A stretch of 64,000 nucleotides of DNA. Source: Chimonanthus salicifolius. Taxonomy: Eukaryota; Streptophyta; Magnoliopsida; Laurales; Calycanthaceae. Shown piece by piece: positions 1 through 9,870 of this stretch (positions within the stretch are counted from its first letter, which is position 1; every line of letters starts with the position of its first letter). The position numbers and the translations under genes are program-made. The stretch lies in NCBI GenBank assembly GCA_013350335.1, contig CM023541.1, forward strand, positions 35,394,739 through 35,458,738, written 5' to 3'. The notes under the pieces were generated by a model. The model searched no databases, was not told where the DNA came from, and saw only the letters and a list, made by a program, of their open reading frames with translations.

Positions 1-644
1 ACTCTCAATTTCAAAAGATCGAAGTTCCTTACGAAAATCAAGGTTCCATAAAATCTCAATGCCCTCCAATTTGTAACAGTCCTTTATTAATGCCCTTTTG
101 TTTCTTGAAATCCTGTATAGCCTTGGGAATATTTCTTTAAGAGGCCTCTCCCCTAACCACAAATCTGACCAAAAACTCGTTTTGTCACCGTTTCCCACTA
201 AGAGTCTAGTCTTATCACAGTATATTCTCCCCACTAGTCCTCTACCTTCACTTAATTTCCACCGAGCCTTAACTACTACAGTGGCATTTGTCTCCACTTT
301 ATCCCCTAAAGACCAGGCACTATTGTCTGCCAAACCATACTGGGCTTTCAGAATTCTAACCCATAAGGCCTCTCTTTCTCTCCCAAAGCACCAATCCCAC
401 TTACACAACAAAGCTTGATTCCTCAAATGGATTGGCAAAATTCCCAACCCCCCTTTAGAATTTTGGTTTCAAACCTCCGACCAAGCAACCAAATGAACCT
501 TCTTTTTCATATTCCTCTCTCCCCACAAAAATATCCTCAATAATTGCTCTATTTTATCCACCACCCTTTTTGGCATTTCAAAAAGAGAGAAAATAAATTA
601 GGAGATTCAATAAGAGCGACTTGATAAGAGCAACCCTCCCTCCT
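1..644 (-). pseudogene. LINE (L1-type) reverse transcriptase C-terminal fragment
   Basis: Reading the minus strand gives the end of a plant non-LTR retrotransposon reverse transcriptase and the zf-RVT-like region after it. Recognisable pieces are RVALIKSLLLNL next to 644, IEQLLRIFLWGERNMKKK, a Trp-rich stretch around QALLCKWDWCFGRERGLWV (about 340-420) and TSFWSDLWLGERPLKEIFPR (121-180). The remaining 3' end runs off the left edge. The coding frame continues on the other side of the copia insertion at 7488, where RLSSWGRKYLSLGG is found, so 1-644 and 7488-7577 were once contiguous. No apurinic endonuclease domain or poly(A) tail is present here. The LINE identity is well supported by order and spacing of motifs; activity is excluded by the insertion. 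Confidence 0.8.
640..644. repeat. Target-site duplication of copia element, left copy
   Basis: The 5 bases cctcc directly precede the TG of the left LTR. The same 5 bases (7483-7487) directly follow the CA of the right LTR. This pair defines the insertion boundaries. Confidence 0.85.
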
Positions 645-909
645 GTAGAAAAGGAATATGAAAAATAAGGAAAAAGAACAGAGAGAATGTAGAAGGAGAG
701 AATTATCTCTGTCAATATATTGATCATGTATTCCTCTTAGAGGATACAGTGTTTAAATAGAAATATAGAGACAATCTAGGGAACACAAAAGGAAATACAA
801 TAAGTGTATTTTAATTACAATCTATTTGTGTTGATCTTCAATATATAATGAATCTAGACATTAACTAGGGCCCACATCACTAGACGTGTGACCTGTCGGT
901 CCCACAACA
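645..909 (-). repeat. Copia element LTR (3' LTR, left)
   Basis: A 265-bp repeat starting tgtagaaaagg and ending cccacaaca. It matches 7213-7482 with scattered substitutions and small indels, for example aggatacag against atgatacag and tgacctgtcggt against tgacgtgtggt. The differences show the insertion is not recent. Confidence 0.9.
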
Positions 910-3900
910 CTCCCCCTCAAGCTGGTTCGAAGATGTCGAGTAGACCCAGCTTGCTAACGACGGAATTGAGCTGAGTTCGAGAAACTGACTTTGTGAAGAT
1001 ATCGGCCAGCTGATTCTTAGATTGCAAATAAGGAGTGAAAAGTCGCCTATGCTGACGAAGAAATTGGCAATCAACCTCAATGTGCTTAGTTTGGTCATGA
1101 AAGATTGGGTTGGAGGCAATATGGATGGTCGCCTGATTGTCACAGAATATGATGAGTGGATCAGTAGGAGCAAACCCCATTTCAGTAAGAAATTGGCGAA
1201 ACCACAACAATTCAGAAGCAGTATTTGCCATAGCCCGATATTCAGCCTCAGCAGTAGAACCAGCAACAACGGACTGCTTCTTGCTTCTCCAGGTAATTAA
1301 ATGGGAGCCCAAGAAAACACAAGAGCCAGACGTAGAGCGGCGATCATCTGGAGAACCGGCCCAATCAGCATCTGAATAACTACGAACCGGGCAAGTAGGT
1401 TGGTGTGCATAGAACAAACCATGGCTGGGATGAGCCTTAATATATCTTAGGATTCGAAACATTGCATGAAGGTGAGTGTCCCGTGGTTCGTGCATGAACT
1501 GACTGACGACACCAACAACATACGATAAGTCTGGTCTTATGATGGTCAGATAGATGAGCTTGCCAGCTAGTTTCTGATAAAAACTTGGCGTGTCAAGGAG
1601 AGTTCCATCAGAGGCAGATAACTTGGTGTTCACATCCAGCGGAGTATCTGCAGGTTTACAGTTAGAATAGCCAGCTTCTTGGAGGAGATCCAGTGCATAC
1701 TTTCGCTGAGAGAGATAAAGGCCACGATAGGACCGAGCAACTTCAATTCCAAGAAAGTACCGGAGAGGCCCCAAATCCTTAATATCAAAAGTCTATTGAA
1801 AATACTGTTTGAATGAAGAAATGGCGTCATCATTGTTACCAGTGAGTACAATATCATCAATATAGACTACCAAAATCATCACAACAGAGTAGAGACGGTA
1901 GATGAAAACTTAGTGATCTGACTGACATCGGGTAAAACCATAAGGTAGCAAGACACTACTAAACTTCTCAAACCAGTCACGTGGAGGCTGCTTAAGACCA
2001 TAGAGAGCCTTCTTTAATATGCAGACAGACTGAGACTCCCCCTGCATGATAAATCCCGGAGGAGGAAGCATATAAACTTTTTCCTGAAGATCACTATGAA
2101 GAAAAGAATTCTTCACATCTAATTGGTGTAAGGGCCTAGCATGAGTGGTGACAAGAGATAGCAAAATGCGCACAAAGTTAATCTTGGCAACATGTGAAAA
2201 AGTGTCCTGGTAGTCAACTCCCTAAGTCTGTGTGAAGCCTTTGGCTACGAGACTTGCCTTATAATGGGCAATAGAGCCATCTTGATTATGCTTCAAAGCA
2301 AAGATCTGGGGTTTTGCCTGGAGGTAAGGAAACCATCTCCCATGTATTGTTCTTCTCAAGGGCAGTTAACTCTTCATCCATGGCTGCTTTCCAGGAGGGA
2401 TTTTTAAAGGCTGTGTCGATCCTCTTTGGTATCTTAATGTTGTCCAATACTGTGAGAAAACTTTGATAGGAAGGTGAAACAACATGATAGGAGACAAAAC
2501 GATCAATGGGATGACTAGTAGTGCAAGAGCGCTTACCTTTGCGAAGCGCAATCGGAAGATCAGACAGGTCAGAGACCGGTGGATCTGAAGCACGTGCAGA
2601 TGGATGGGTGGAGTCAGCCGCAGATGGCACTCGAGACTGTCGGCGCTGGTACACCATAAGAGGCTTAGGTGGACTTGGGGAAGGAAGATTGTCAGGGACA
2701 AGAGGAAGAACTGGAGAAGGAGAAGATGTAGAGGGAGCTGAAAAATATGGGTCGCGCTCAAAGAAAGTGACATCCATGGATATGTATGTCTTCCCAGTGA
2801 TAGGATCAAGGTACTTGTAACCTTTGTGAAAAGGTGTGTACCTTAAAAAAACACATCGCACAGCCCGATGAGAAAGTTTATGGCCAAAAAAGTTGTGAAC
2901 AAAACAAACACATCTAAAGACATGTAAAGGAATGTGAGGAATGGTTTTATGTAAAGACAAATGATCTATGGGGGACTGATTTTGTAAAATGCGAGATGAC
3001 ATTCTATTAATTAGATAACAAGCAGTTAATACGGCTTTTGGCCAATAGGACGAGAGCACGTGCATAGTAAAAAGAAGAGATCTAGCCACCTCAAGAAGGT
3101 GACAGTTTTTTCGCTCAGCTATACCATTCTGTTGAGGTGGAAGGAATAGAGAACTGAGAATCGATGCCATGTTTTTCCAAAAAGTAAGAAAGGAGTGTGA
3201 CAAATATTCTCCCCCGTTATCACTCCGTAGAACTTGAATTTTACACCCAAATTGATTTTGAACCCACTGGTAAAATTTTTGGAAATGAAAAAAAGCCTCA
3301 GATTTCTGTTTCATTAAATATGTCCATGTCATGCGAGAGAAATCATCAATAAAGGTAACAAAATAAAGAAAACCAGTGCGAGAAACAGTTGGAGATTTCC
3401 AAACATCAGATTGGATGAGTGAAAATAAAATGGATGAACTCTTATTCATAGAGTCTGCAGGATGTCCTAAACGACAATGCCATAGCCACACATCTGAAGA
3501 CGAAGAGGTCGAACAAGCCTCAGAGCTACCATAGCGAGAATCGAGAAGATAGAGACTACTTACTTCACGACCACCACCCAACACCTGTTTCGTGTTCAGA
3601 TCCTGGAAAACAAAATGAGAAGGAAAAAATGTGACTGAGCAATTCAAATGTTTAGTCAAGGCACTAACAGATAACAAATTGCGGGATAGATGTGGAACAT
3701 GCAAAGCAGAGTGAAGGTCTAAATTATGAGAAATAGGAACAATTCCTTTCCCAACAATATTAGTGAATGAGCCATTGGCTAATTTGACCTGACCACTAGA
3801 AATAGGAGAAAAGGAAGAGAAGAGGGTGGACATACGAGCCATATGATTGGTAGCACCAGAATCGACAATCAAGGAATTAGGAAAGGCATGATGGGCAGAT

Positions 3901-3917
3901 GATTCATTACCTGAAGG

Positions 3918-4111
3918 TGTAACGATCCGTCCCGCTAGCACAATATTGTCCGCTTTGGGCCTACACGCGGACCCGCACGGCTTTGCTTTGGCGAGCCAAC
4001 CTACTGGTTGTCTCGAAAGGCCTTGCACTAGAAGGAGGAAGGCTACTGCTTATATACCAGTGAATTTCCAATGCCATTAGCAATGTGGGACTTTTTGGGT
4101 AGGGTATTACA
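3918..4111 (-). repeat. TRIM LTR copy 1
   Basis: A 194-bp repeat from tgtaacgatccg to gggtattaca. On the minus strand it is a TG...CA LTR; it is the 3' LTR of the left block. Confidence 0.8.
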
Positions 4112-4210
4112 ATCTACCTCCCTTAAAGCCAGAGCCGTCCTCGGCTCTGTGCACATAACAACCAAGCCCACACCCTCAGGCAGAGAGTTGAACCATGCTC
4201 TGATACCATT

Positions 4211-4404
4211 TGTAACGATCCGTCTCACTAGCACAATATTGTCCGCTTTGGGCCTACACACGGACCCGCACGGCTTTGCTTTGGCGGGTCAACCTGCTGG
4301 TTGTCTCGAAAGGCCTTGCACTAGAAGGAGGAAGGCTACTGCTTATATATCAGTGAATTTCCAATGCCATTAGCAATGTGGGACTTTTTGGGTAGGGTAT
4401 TACA
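4211..4404 (-). repeat. TRIM LTR copy 2 (shared by two tandem units)
   Basis: A 194-bp copy nearly identical to 3918-4111. It serves both neighbouring internal segments (4112-4210 and 4405-4503), each with a PBS-like gctctgatacca and a PPT-like ctacctccctt. Confidence 0.8.
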
Positions 4405-4503
4405 ATCTACCTCCCTTAAAGCCAGAGCCGTCCTCGGCTCTGTGCACATAACAACGAAGCCCACACCCTCAGGCAGAGAGTTGAACCATGCTCTGATACC
4501 ATT

Positions 4504-4698
4504 TGTAACGATCCGTCTCACTAGCACAATATTGTCCGCTTTGAGCCTACACACGGACCCGCACGGCTTTGCTTTGGCGAGCCAATCCACTGTTGCTCCC
4601 AAAATGCCTTGTGTTAGAAGGAAGAAGGCTACTGCTTATATACCAGGGAATTTCCAATGCCACTAGCAATGTGGGACTTTTTAGTGCAGGGTATTAGA
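4504..4698 (-). repeat. TRIM LTR copy 3
   Basis: The 5' LTR of the left block. It is more diverged than copies 1 and 2: the end reads gtattaga instead of gtattaca, and the middle has ccaatccactgttgctcccaaaa in place of the cctgctggttgtctcg segment. Confidence 0.75.
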
Positions 4699-4766
4699 AA
4701 TGGTACCCCGTGTTTGTGTAAGCATTGATGGGAGAGAAAAAGTAGACATGTTCGGAGCTACTTGTC

Positions 4767-4938
4767 CCACATTGCTTATGAGTAGAGTTGTTCTATGAGG
4801 TATAAGTTGGAATTCCTCATCCTTCTAGCACAAGGCCTTTTGGGAGCAACAGTGGGTTGGCTCGCCAAAGCAAAGCCGTGCGGGTCCTTGTGTAGGCCCA
4901 AAGCGTACAATATTGTGCTAGCGGGACGGGACGTTACA
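4767..4938 (+). repeat. TRIM LTR copy 4 (diverged 5' LTR of right block)
   Basis: Starts inside cttgtcccacattgctt and ends acgttaca. The first part is diverged or truncated. The half from ctagcacaaggcc onward matches the other copies in inverted orientation relative to copies 1-3. Confidence 0.65.
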
Positions 4939-5037
4939 AATGGTATTAGAGAATGGTTTAACTCTCTGCCTGAGGGTGTGGGCTTGGTTGTTGTGTGTGC
5001 AGAGCCGGGGACGGCTCTGACTTTAAGGGGGGTAGAT

Positions 5038-5231
5038 TGTAATACCCTGCCCTAAAAGTCCCACATTGCTAGTGGCATTGGAAATTCCCTCATATATAAG
5101 TAGTAGCCTTCCTCTTTCTAGCACAAGGCCTTTTGGGAGCAACAGTGAGTTGGCTCGCCAAAGTAAAGTCGTGCGGGTCCGTGTGTAGGCCCAAAACGGA
5201 CAATATTGTGCTCGCGGAACGGGTCGTTACA
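5038..5231 (+). repeat. TRIM LTR copy 5 (3' LTR of right block)
   Basis: A 194-bp copy from tgtaataccctg to gggtcgttaca, the inverted counterpart of 3918-4111. The purine tract at 5023-5037 precedes it, giving the plus orientation. Confidence 0.8.
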
Positions 5232-7212
5232 AAAGGAGAGGAGACAACATTGGATACCTCAAAGGACTGAAGGCGCTCAAGGCGTTGCAGTATGAAGTTA
5301 AGATCTTTACGAGTCATAGGAGCACTATCATTAACCACATCAGAGGAAGGAGGAGCAGCGGAGAGATGGGCTTGCTTAGGGCGTCCATGAAGCTTGTAGC
5401 ATGAATCAATGTTGTGGTTAGTCATCTTGCAGTAGGTGCAGAACCGAGGGCCCTTCTTCCGTGGACCTGCGGTGTCCCTTCGAGGATCAGATGGGAAATA
5501 CTTGCCATGAGAAGCAGGGTGCTAATGAGCCAGAGAAGGCATAGAAGAATGGGTGGTGACCAGTGCAGATCGTTCAGTGGGCAGTGGAGCCATAACAAGA
5601 CGACGACGATCTTCTCGAAGTAAGGCCGAGTAAACCTCATCTAGAGATGGGAGAGGTCGTTGCCCAAGAATCTGGGCCCTGGTGGGCTCAAATTCAGGGT
5701 TAAGTCCAGCTAAGAAGGCAAAGATTCGTTGATGTGCGACATACTTGTGGAACGTCAGAGTATCTGCCGGATCCTTAAAAACAAGGGATTGAAGTTGATC
5801 AAGCTCCAACCAACTGGATTGCAGAGTTGAATAGTACTGGATGAGAGATAACTCCCCCTGACGGAGAGTAGCCGCAGTCTGAGATAATTCATATATTCGA
5901 GCAAAATTATCGCCATCAGAATATAAAGTCTTTAAAGTGTCTCATATAGCTTTGGCGGTGGGAAAAGTATAGACGAGACGCCGCACATGGGCTTCCATAG
6001 AATGAAGAAGCCAAGCTTGGACCAGAGAGTTATTTGCAGTCCAGGTGGAGAATGTTGGATCAGTCCTATCCAGTTGGGGAGTAGTACCATCAAGATAGGA
6101 ATAGAGTTGCTTTGCAGTTAAAAATATTGTGGCAGAATGGAACCACTCAAAATAATTCGTCTCATTAAGCAATATTGTTGTGATCCGACCAATCTGTGGA
6201 GAGCCGGAAGAGGCGACATCCTTAAGAGAAGAACTAGAAGAAGATGATGCAGCAGCCATAACGTCAATCAGAGAGTGATAGCAGTAAAGACAAGCCAAAT
6301 AAACCGACCCAAAACCAAGGTTGGCGTGAAATCGGAGAAGAAGTAGCCGTATGGGGTCCTACAAGTGACGAAGCAATGCAAGACCTTGTAGATGATGAGA
6401 GACGACTGTAGTAGAGCAATAGCCAACTAGATTCACCTAAAAAATCACCCAGATGAGGAAGAAAGTCGTCCCAGACAGCAAATATCAAGAGAAAACAGCA
6501 GACAGAGGGGCCCACCAGTGATGAAAGGAGGGACCCACGAGTGTGATTGAATCCTGCTGCAGGGGCGACTGTGATGGGAGTAGAATCAGTATGTGCTGGT
6601 TCGATCGGCAACCAGATCGAAGGAAAAAACCAAAAAAGAAAGGGTGCAGACGTCGCAAGAGGTAGATATGTAGAACAACAAATAGAGGGGCTCACCTGAG
6701 ATGAAAGGTGGGACTTTCCAGTTCGATGGGGGCCTAAGGCAAGGGCGAAACCAAAGGTGAAAGATCTGTGACTGTGTGCAACAAATTTCAGCAGATCGAA
6801 GGAGAAATCCCCAAAAAAAAACTCTCCCGAGCAGAAACAGCAGTGAGAAGAAGAACAAATTAGGGGGCCCCACCGTAGACCGAAACAGTAGGTCAACCTT
6901 ATGCGATGGAAGGTGGGCCAGGGGAGACTCCGATAGCAGAGATCCGAGGCGCAGCAGAGCTAGATCCACGAAGATCCATACTAGAAACCGAAAACAGTGA
7001 GTTTCCGGTCGTGAACTGCTAAAAAAAAAACCACTAAGCCACAAAACAAAAATCCAACCTTGCCGATGGATTCCTCTGTCGAAAACGACAGGAAGGAGGG
7101 ATCTCTGGTGACGGAGCCTTCGACGGTGACAATGATGGTCGCCAGAAAAAAAAAATGTTCTAAGAACGGGATTGAAAACGTAGGTCAAGGACCTTCCTTG
7201 GCTTTGATACCA

Positions 7213-7482
7213 TGTAGAAAAGGAATATGAAAAATAAGGAAAAAAACAGAGAAAGAATGTAGAAGGAGAGAGAATTATCTCTGTCAATATATTGATCATG
7301 TATTCCTCTTAGATGATACAGTGTTTAAATAGAAAATATAGAGACAATCTAGGGAACAAAAAAGGAAATACAATAAATATATCCTAATTACAATCTATTT
7401 GTGTTGACCTTCAATATACAATGAATCTTAGACATTAATTAGGGCCCACATCACTAGATGTGTGACGTGTGGTCCCACAACA
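7213..7482 (-). repeat. Copia element LTR (5' LTR, right)
   Basis: A 270-bp partner of the left LTR, with the same tgtag start and acaaca end. As the element lies on the minus strand, this is the promoter-bearing 5' LTR. The primer-binding site abuts its left edge and the target duplication cctcc its right edge. Confidence 0.9.
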
Positions 7483-7487
7483 CCTCC
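7483..7487. repeat. Target-site duplication of copia element, right copy
   Basis: cctcc, identical to 640-644. Confidence 0.85.
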
Positions 7488-7577
7488 TAGAGATAGATAT
7501 TTTCTACCCCAGCTGGACAATCTCCTTTCCACTCTCTCAATCACTGGAGTCCAACTTGGCCTTGCCTTTAGGATCAA
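7488..7577 (-). pseudogene. LINE reverse transcriptase fragment, upstream part
   Basis: The minus strand reads PSWTPVIERVERRLSSWGRKYLSLGG, the thumb-region motif that precedes RVALIKS in plant L1 reverse transcriptases. It is the direct continuation of the fragment ending at 644, split by the copia insertion. Upstream of about 7577 the similarity changes to gypsy gag, so the LINE is truncated or rearranged there. Confidence 0.75.
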
Positions 7578-7965
7578 ATGTAGATATCTTGCTGGCTTGC
7601 TTCGAGGATGCCTTAGATGATGTGTCCTTTTCACAATCACCTATAGATCTATTAGGGAAAGCAAATCTAGATGAGGATGAAAGATTAGATCTACTTTCTT
7701 TCTTTTGTAACTCATCGAGTTGCATTGCTTTCCTGTATACATTTTCCAACTCAAAGAAGTTGAAAGGAGCCATAGCATCTGCAATTGAGGGTCTTAATAT
7801 ATTGATGAATCTGGTGGCATTCTATTCTTCGGATTCTACAAGGTTGTCGAGAGCCAAAAGGAGGTTGAATTTTTTTGCATACTCTGCAACTAATCTATCT
7901 CTTTGTTTCAACTTATGCAATATGTGGAATAAATCTTGAGTATAGTTAGTGGGCAAAAAGGTTTT
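7578..7965 (-). pseudogene. Ty3/gypsy gag fragment
   Basis: The minus strand reads like a gypsy retrotrans_gag C-terminal half: DLFHILHKLKQRDRLVAEYA, KKFNLLLALDNLVESEE, an in-frame stop, NATRFINILRPSIADAMAPF, then ELENVYRKAMQLDELQKKES and a Ser/Lys-rich linker. The pattern R..LVAEY...FN.L followed by R...GLRP.I is the usual gag signature. It is short, has a stop, and no pol follows. Orientation fits the candidate LTR at 8468-9494 being its 5' LTR. Confidence 0.6.
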
Positions 7966-8467
7966 CTACGTTAATTTCTTCAATTTCTACTAGGATTGGA
8001 TTTTCTCCTTCCCTAGCCCTACCTTTCCATTTTAATTTTCTTGAACCATGCAAGGCTCTCCCTTTCAATTTAATTGCCATTAATTGCCATCAATTTAATT
8101 TTCTTGTTTGTTTCATTGCTCTCTAAAGAATCTTCATGTAGATTTGTAGCATGGGAATTTCTAGATCTGTTAGAAGGGGATCTAGACTCCAACGGAGCCT
8201 GGAGAGCCTCAAGAATTGTTTGCTAATTTCCCATGATTCTTGTTGTTGCCTCATCTGCTCTTGGTAATTTGCCAACTATGCAAATTGCTCTTCAAATCTT
8301 TCACACTATCTTGCTATGACCTCTTGCAGCTGTGGATCTTGAATTTCTACATCATACAATTCTGGTTTAGGCCCTTCTCCTTGGGGGAATCTAGTTTTTA
8401 CTCCTACAATGTTGCGTATAGGAATCAGAAAGTCGTCTCACCAAGAAAACCTACTCCAGTCACCAAC

Positions 8468-9494
8468 TGATAAAGGCCTAGGGATGAAATCTGAGAAATC
8501 CAGCCAAGGTCTTTAATGGAATTTTTTTATTCAGTTTTCTCAAACAAAACCAAGGAAAATTCGAATCTGGCTCAAGGAAAATTGAGGAGATCCAAATCCA
8601 AATTCACCAATGAATTTCTAAATCCTCAAATCTCTTAAAATTCAAGAAAATACCTCAGAATTCCGACTTTTTTTCAGAGAAAATCCAAAATTGCAATGTA
8701 TCACCCTTAAGTCTTAACTTCACTATGGGAAAAAGTAATGAGGCTCAAATCTCAATGGGAAATTTTACACAATAGAAATTCTCACAATGAAAATTAAAAC
8801 AAACCTAATGAACTCTAGTCAATTAACTGCAAGAACGATAATTAAATTCTAGCCAAGTAAAAAAACTAGAAATCAAAAGACTAAGAAAGATAAGTTACTT
8901 CTCAATAAGAGAGCACGACTTCAACTCAACTTGGGACATCTCTCCCTTGGGCATGTGCCCTCTATATATAATGTTGGAGATGATAAAATAATACAATGAA
9001 AATCCAAGGTTGGTGCTCTTGCCATCTCCTTTCCGTTCTATGCAAATTATATATAAAAAAAAAGAAGGAAGCACAAATCAACCTCCTTTGGACAAGTGTT
9101 CTTATTACATCACAGTGGCATCATTATTTGAATTAAAAAATAAAAGAAAATCCAAAAATATCCCAAGGTAGGTACCCCAAATCATTGCTTATCTTGTGGA
9201 ATCTCTCTAGAAAATTCCTACCTCCTTTGACTCTTTGACCACCTATTTTAAGTAACTTTGCGATCCATAATTCTATCTTGCTGCAAGCAAATGGACCTCA
9301 AAAAGTAATCAGGCCCTAACTCTTATATCTACCATGTCGGGTAATTATTTAAGCAAATTCGGCCCAATTTGGCTCTTCAATGGGCCTCCTTTCCACCTTC
9401 AAATTGTTCATGAAATTTTATGGCTAATTCCACTACTTCATCGAATTCTTCATTTCATGGGCCTTCTAAGATGTCCTCATCAGGATATCTGTCA
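8468..9494 (-). repeat. Candidate gypsy LTR (single copy)
   Basis: A 1.0-kb AT-rich non-coding segment bounded by TGATAAAGG at its left and ATCTGTCA at its right, so on the minus strand it starts TG and ends CA. It sits just upstream (in minus orientation) of the gag fragment. The adjacent minus-strand sequence GTTGGTGACTGGAG could be a primer-binding site, but not of the initiator-Met type. No second copy lies in the window, so the limits are inferred. Confidence 0.4.
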
Positions 9495-9870
9495 TTTAAG
9501 TCAAGACAGTAGATTTTTCTGAACATCTTTTTTAGAAGTGTGTTTTGGATGGATTTTTAAGGAGATACTTGACATCTAATGAATGTTTATTTTCTTGAAT
9601 TCTGCAAATCAACTCCCTTTCGGTTGCAGAATTCAGGAAGAACTTTACTGAATTCTTGATGGATTTGAACATTGAGGACAACCATCAAAAGAGTTCTGTT
9701 TGAGGAAATTAGTCCTGCTAACCAAAACACTTGCTTATTTTAAGGGAAGTTTTCCTAGACAAGTACATTTTCCTTTTTCTGTTAATTTTTCTTGAACAAA
9801 TTCACGCAAGTCTTGTGATTTGCCATTATGTCCGGAAATTTGATTGAATTTGTGTGGGCTTTTTCGGTAG
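9495..9870. other. Sequence upstream of first visible ACR exon; no exon recognised
   Basis: An AT-rich stretch ending in a splice acceptor (ttttcggtag at 9861-9870). It was searched by eye in the three plus frames for the preceding ACT-domain exon and none was recognised. It is most simply the 3' part of an intron whose 5' exon lies outside the window. Confidence 0.5.

Larger units (their letters stand above)
3918..5231. mobile_element. Palindromic composite of TRIM elements nested in copia
   Basis: Five copies of one 194-bp LTR and three short internal segments (about 100 bp each) are arranged in two blocks of opposite orientation. The left block (3918-4698) is minus: LTR, internal, LTR, internal, LTR. 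The right block (about 4767-5231) is plus: diverged LTR, internal, LTR. Both outer ends are the LTR 3' terminus (...GTTACA), so the 5' ends face each other across about 70 bp. Internal segments carry the primer-binding site (aatggtatcagagc, minus strand of 4197-4210; aatggtattagag at 4939) and a polypurine tract (ttaaggggggtagat at 5023-5037) but no coding capacity. Flanks are gaagg (3913-3917) and aaagg (5232-5236), a 4-of-5 match that may be a mutated target duplication. Confidence 0.85.
917..6259 (-). pseudogene. Copia gag-pol polyprotein, inactivated
   Basis: This encodes structural and replication proteins of the copia element. Gag starts at the ATG of 6259 (MAAASSSS) and runs through a UBN2-type gag with an in-frame stop near 5940. 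It then has a CCHC knuckle, CTYCKMTNHNIDSCYKLHG (about 5385-5445). The TRIM composite splits the frame between gag and protease. Protease has SLIVDSGATNHM (about 3840-3880). The pre-integrase region keeps WHCRLGHP but jumps from NKSS straight to SLIQSDVW, so the CxxC half of the integrase zinc finger is deleted. The integrase core retains FIDDFSRM and RSDNGGEY. RT has LHQLDVKNSFLHSDL and the VVYIDDIV catalytic loop (about 1865-1890) with surrounding stops. RNase H has [16 protein letters not shown]. At least one frameshift near 2290 and several stops exclude function. Confidence 0.88.
645..7482 (-). mobile_element. Ty1/copia LTR retrotransposon, decayed, with nested TRIM composite
   Basis: This is a full-length minus-strand copia element of 6,838 bp (about 5.5 kb without the nested insertion at 3918-5231). 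It has 265-270-bp LTRs beginning TG and ending CA and a perfect 5-bp target duplication (cctcc). The primer-binding site next to the 5' LTR (7199-7212) reads TGGTATCAAAGC on the minus strand, close to initiator-Met tRNA. A purine tract lies next to the 3' LTR (plus-strand ctccccctcaag at 910-921). The gene order gag, protease, integrase, reverse transcriptase, RNase H is the copia order. Several stops, frameshifts and a missing integrase zinc finger make it non-autonomous. It interrupts the LINE reverse transcriptase. Confidence 0.93.

Noticed and set aside
6264..7299. Two long minus-strand ORFs (210 and 237 residues) upstream of the copia gag
   Set aside because: They lie in the element leader, are rich in Phe/Ser/Leu with no known domain, and overlap each other in different frames; most likely non-coding leader.
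7469..7939. A 156-residue plus-strand ORF
   Set aside because: It is the antisense shadow of the LINE and gypsy gag fragments, whose minus-strand motifs are clear.
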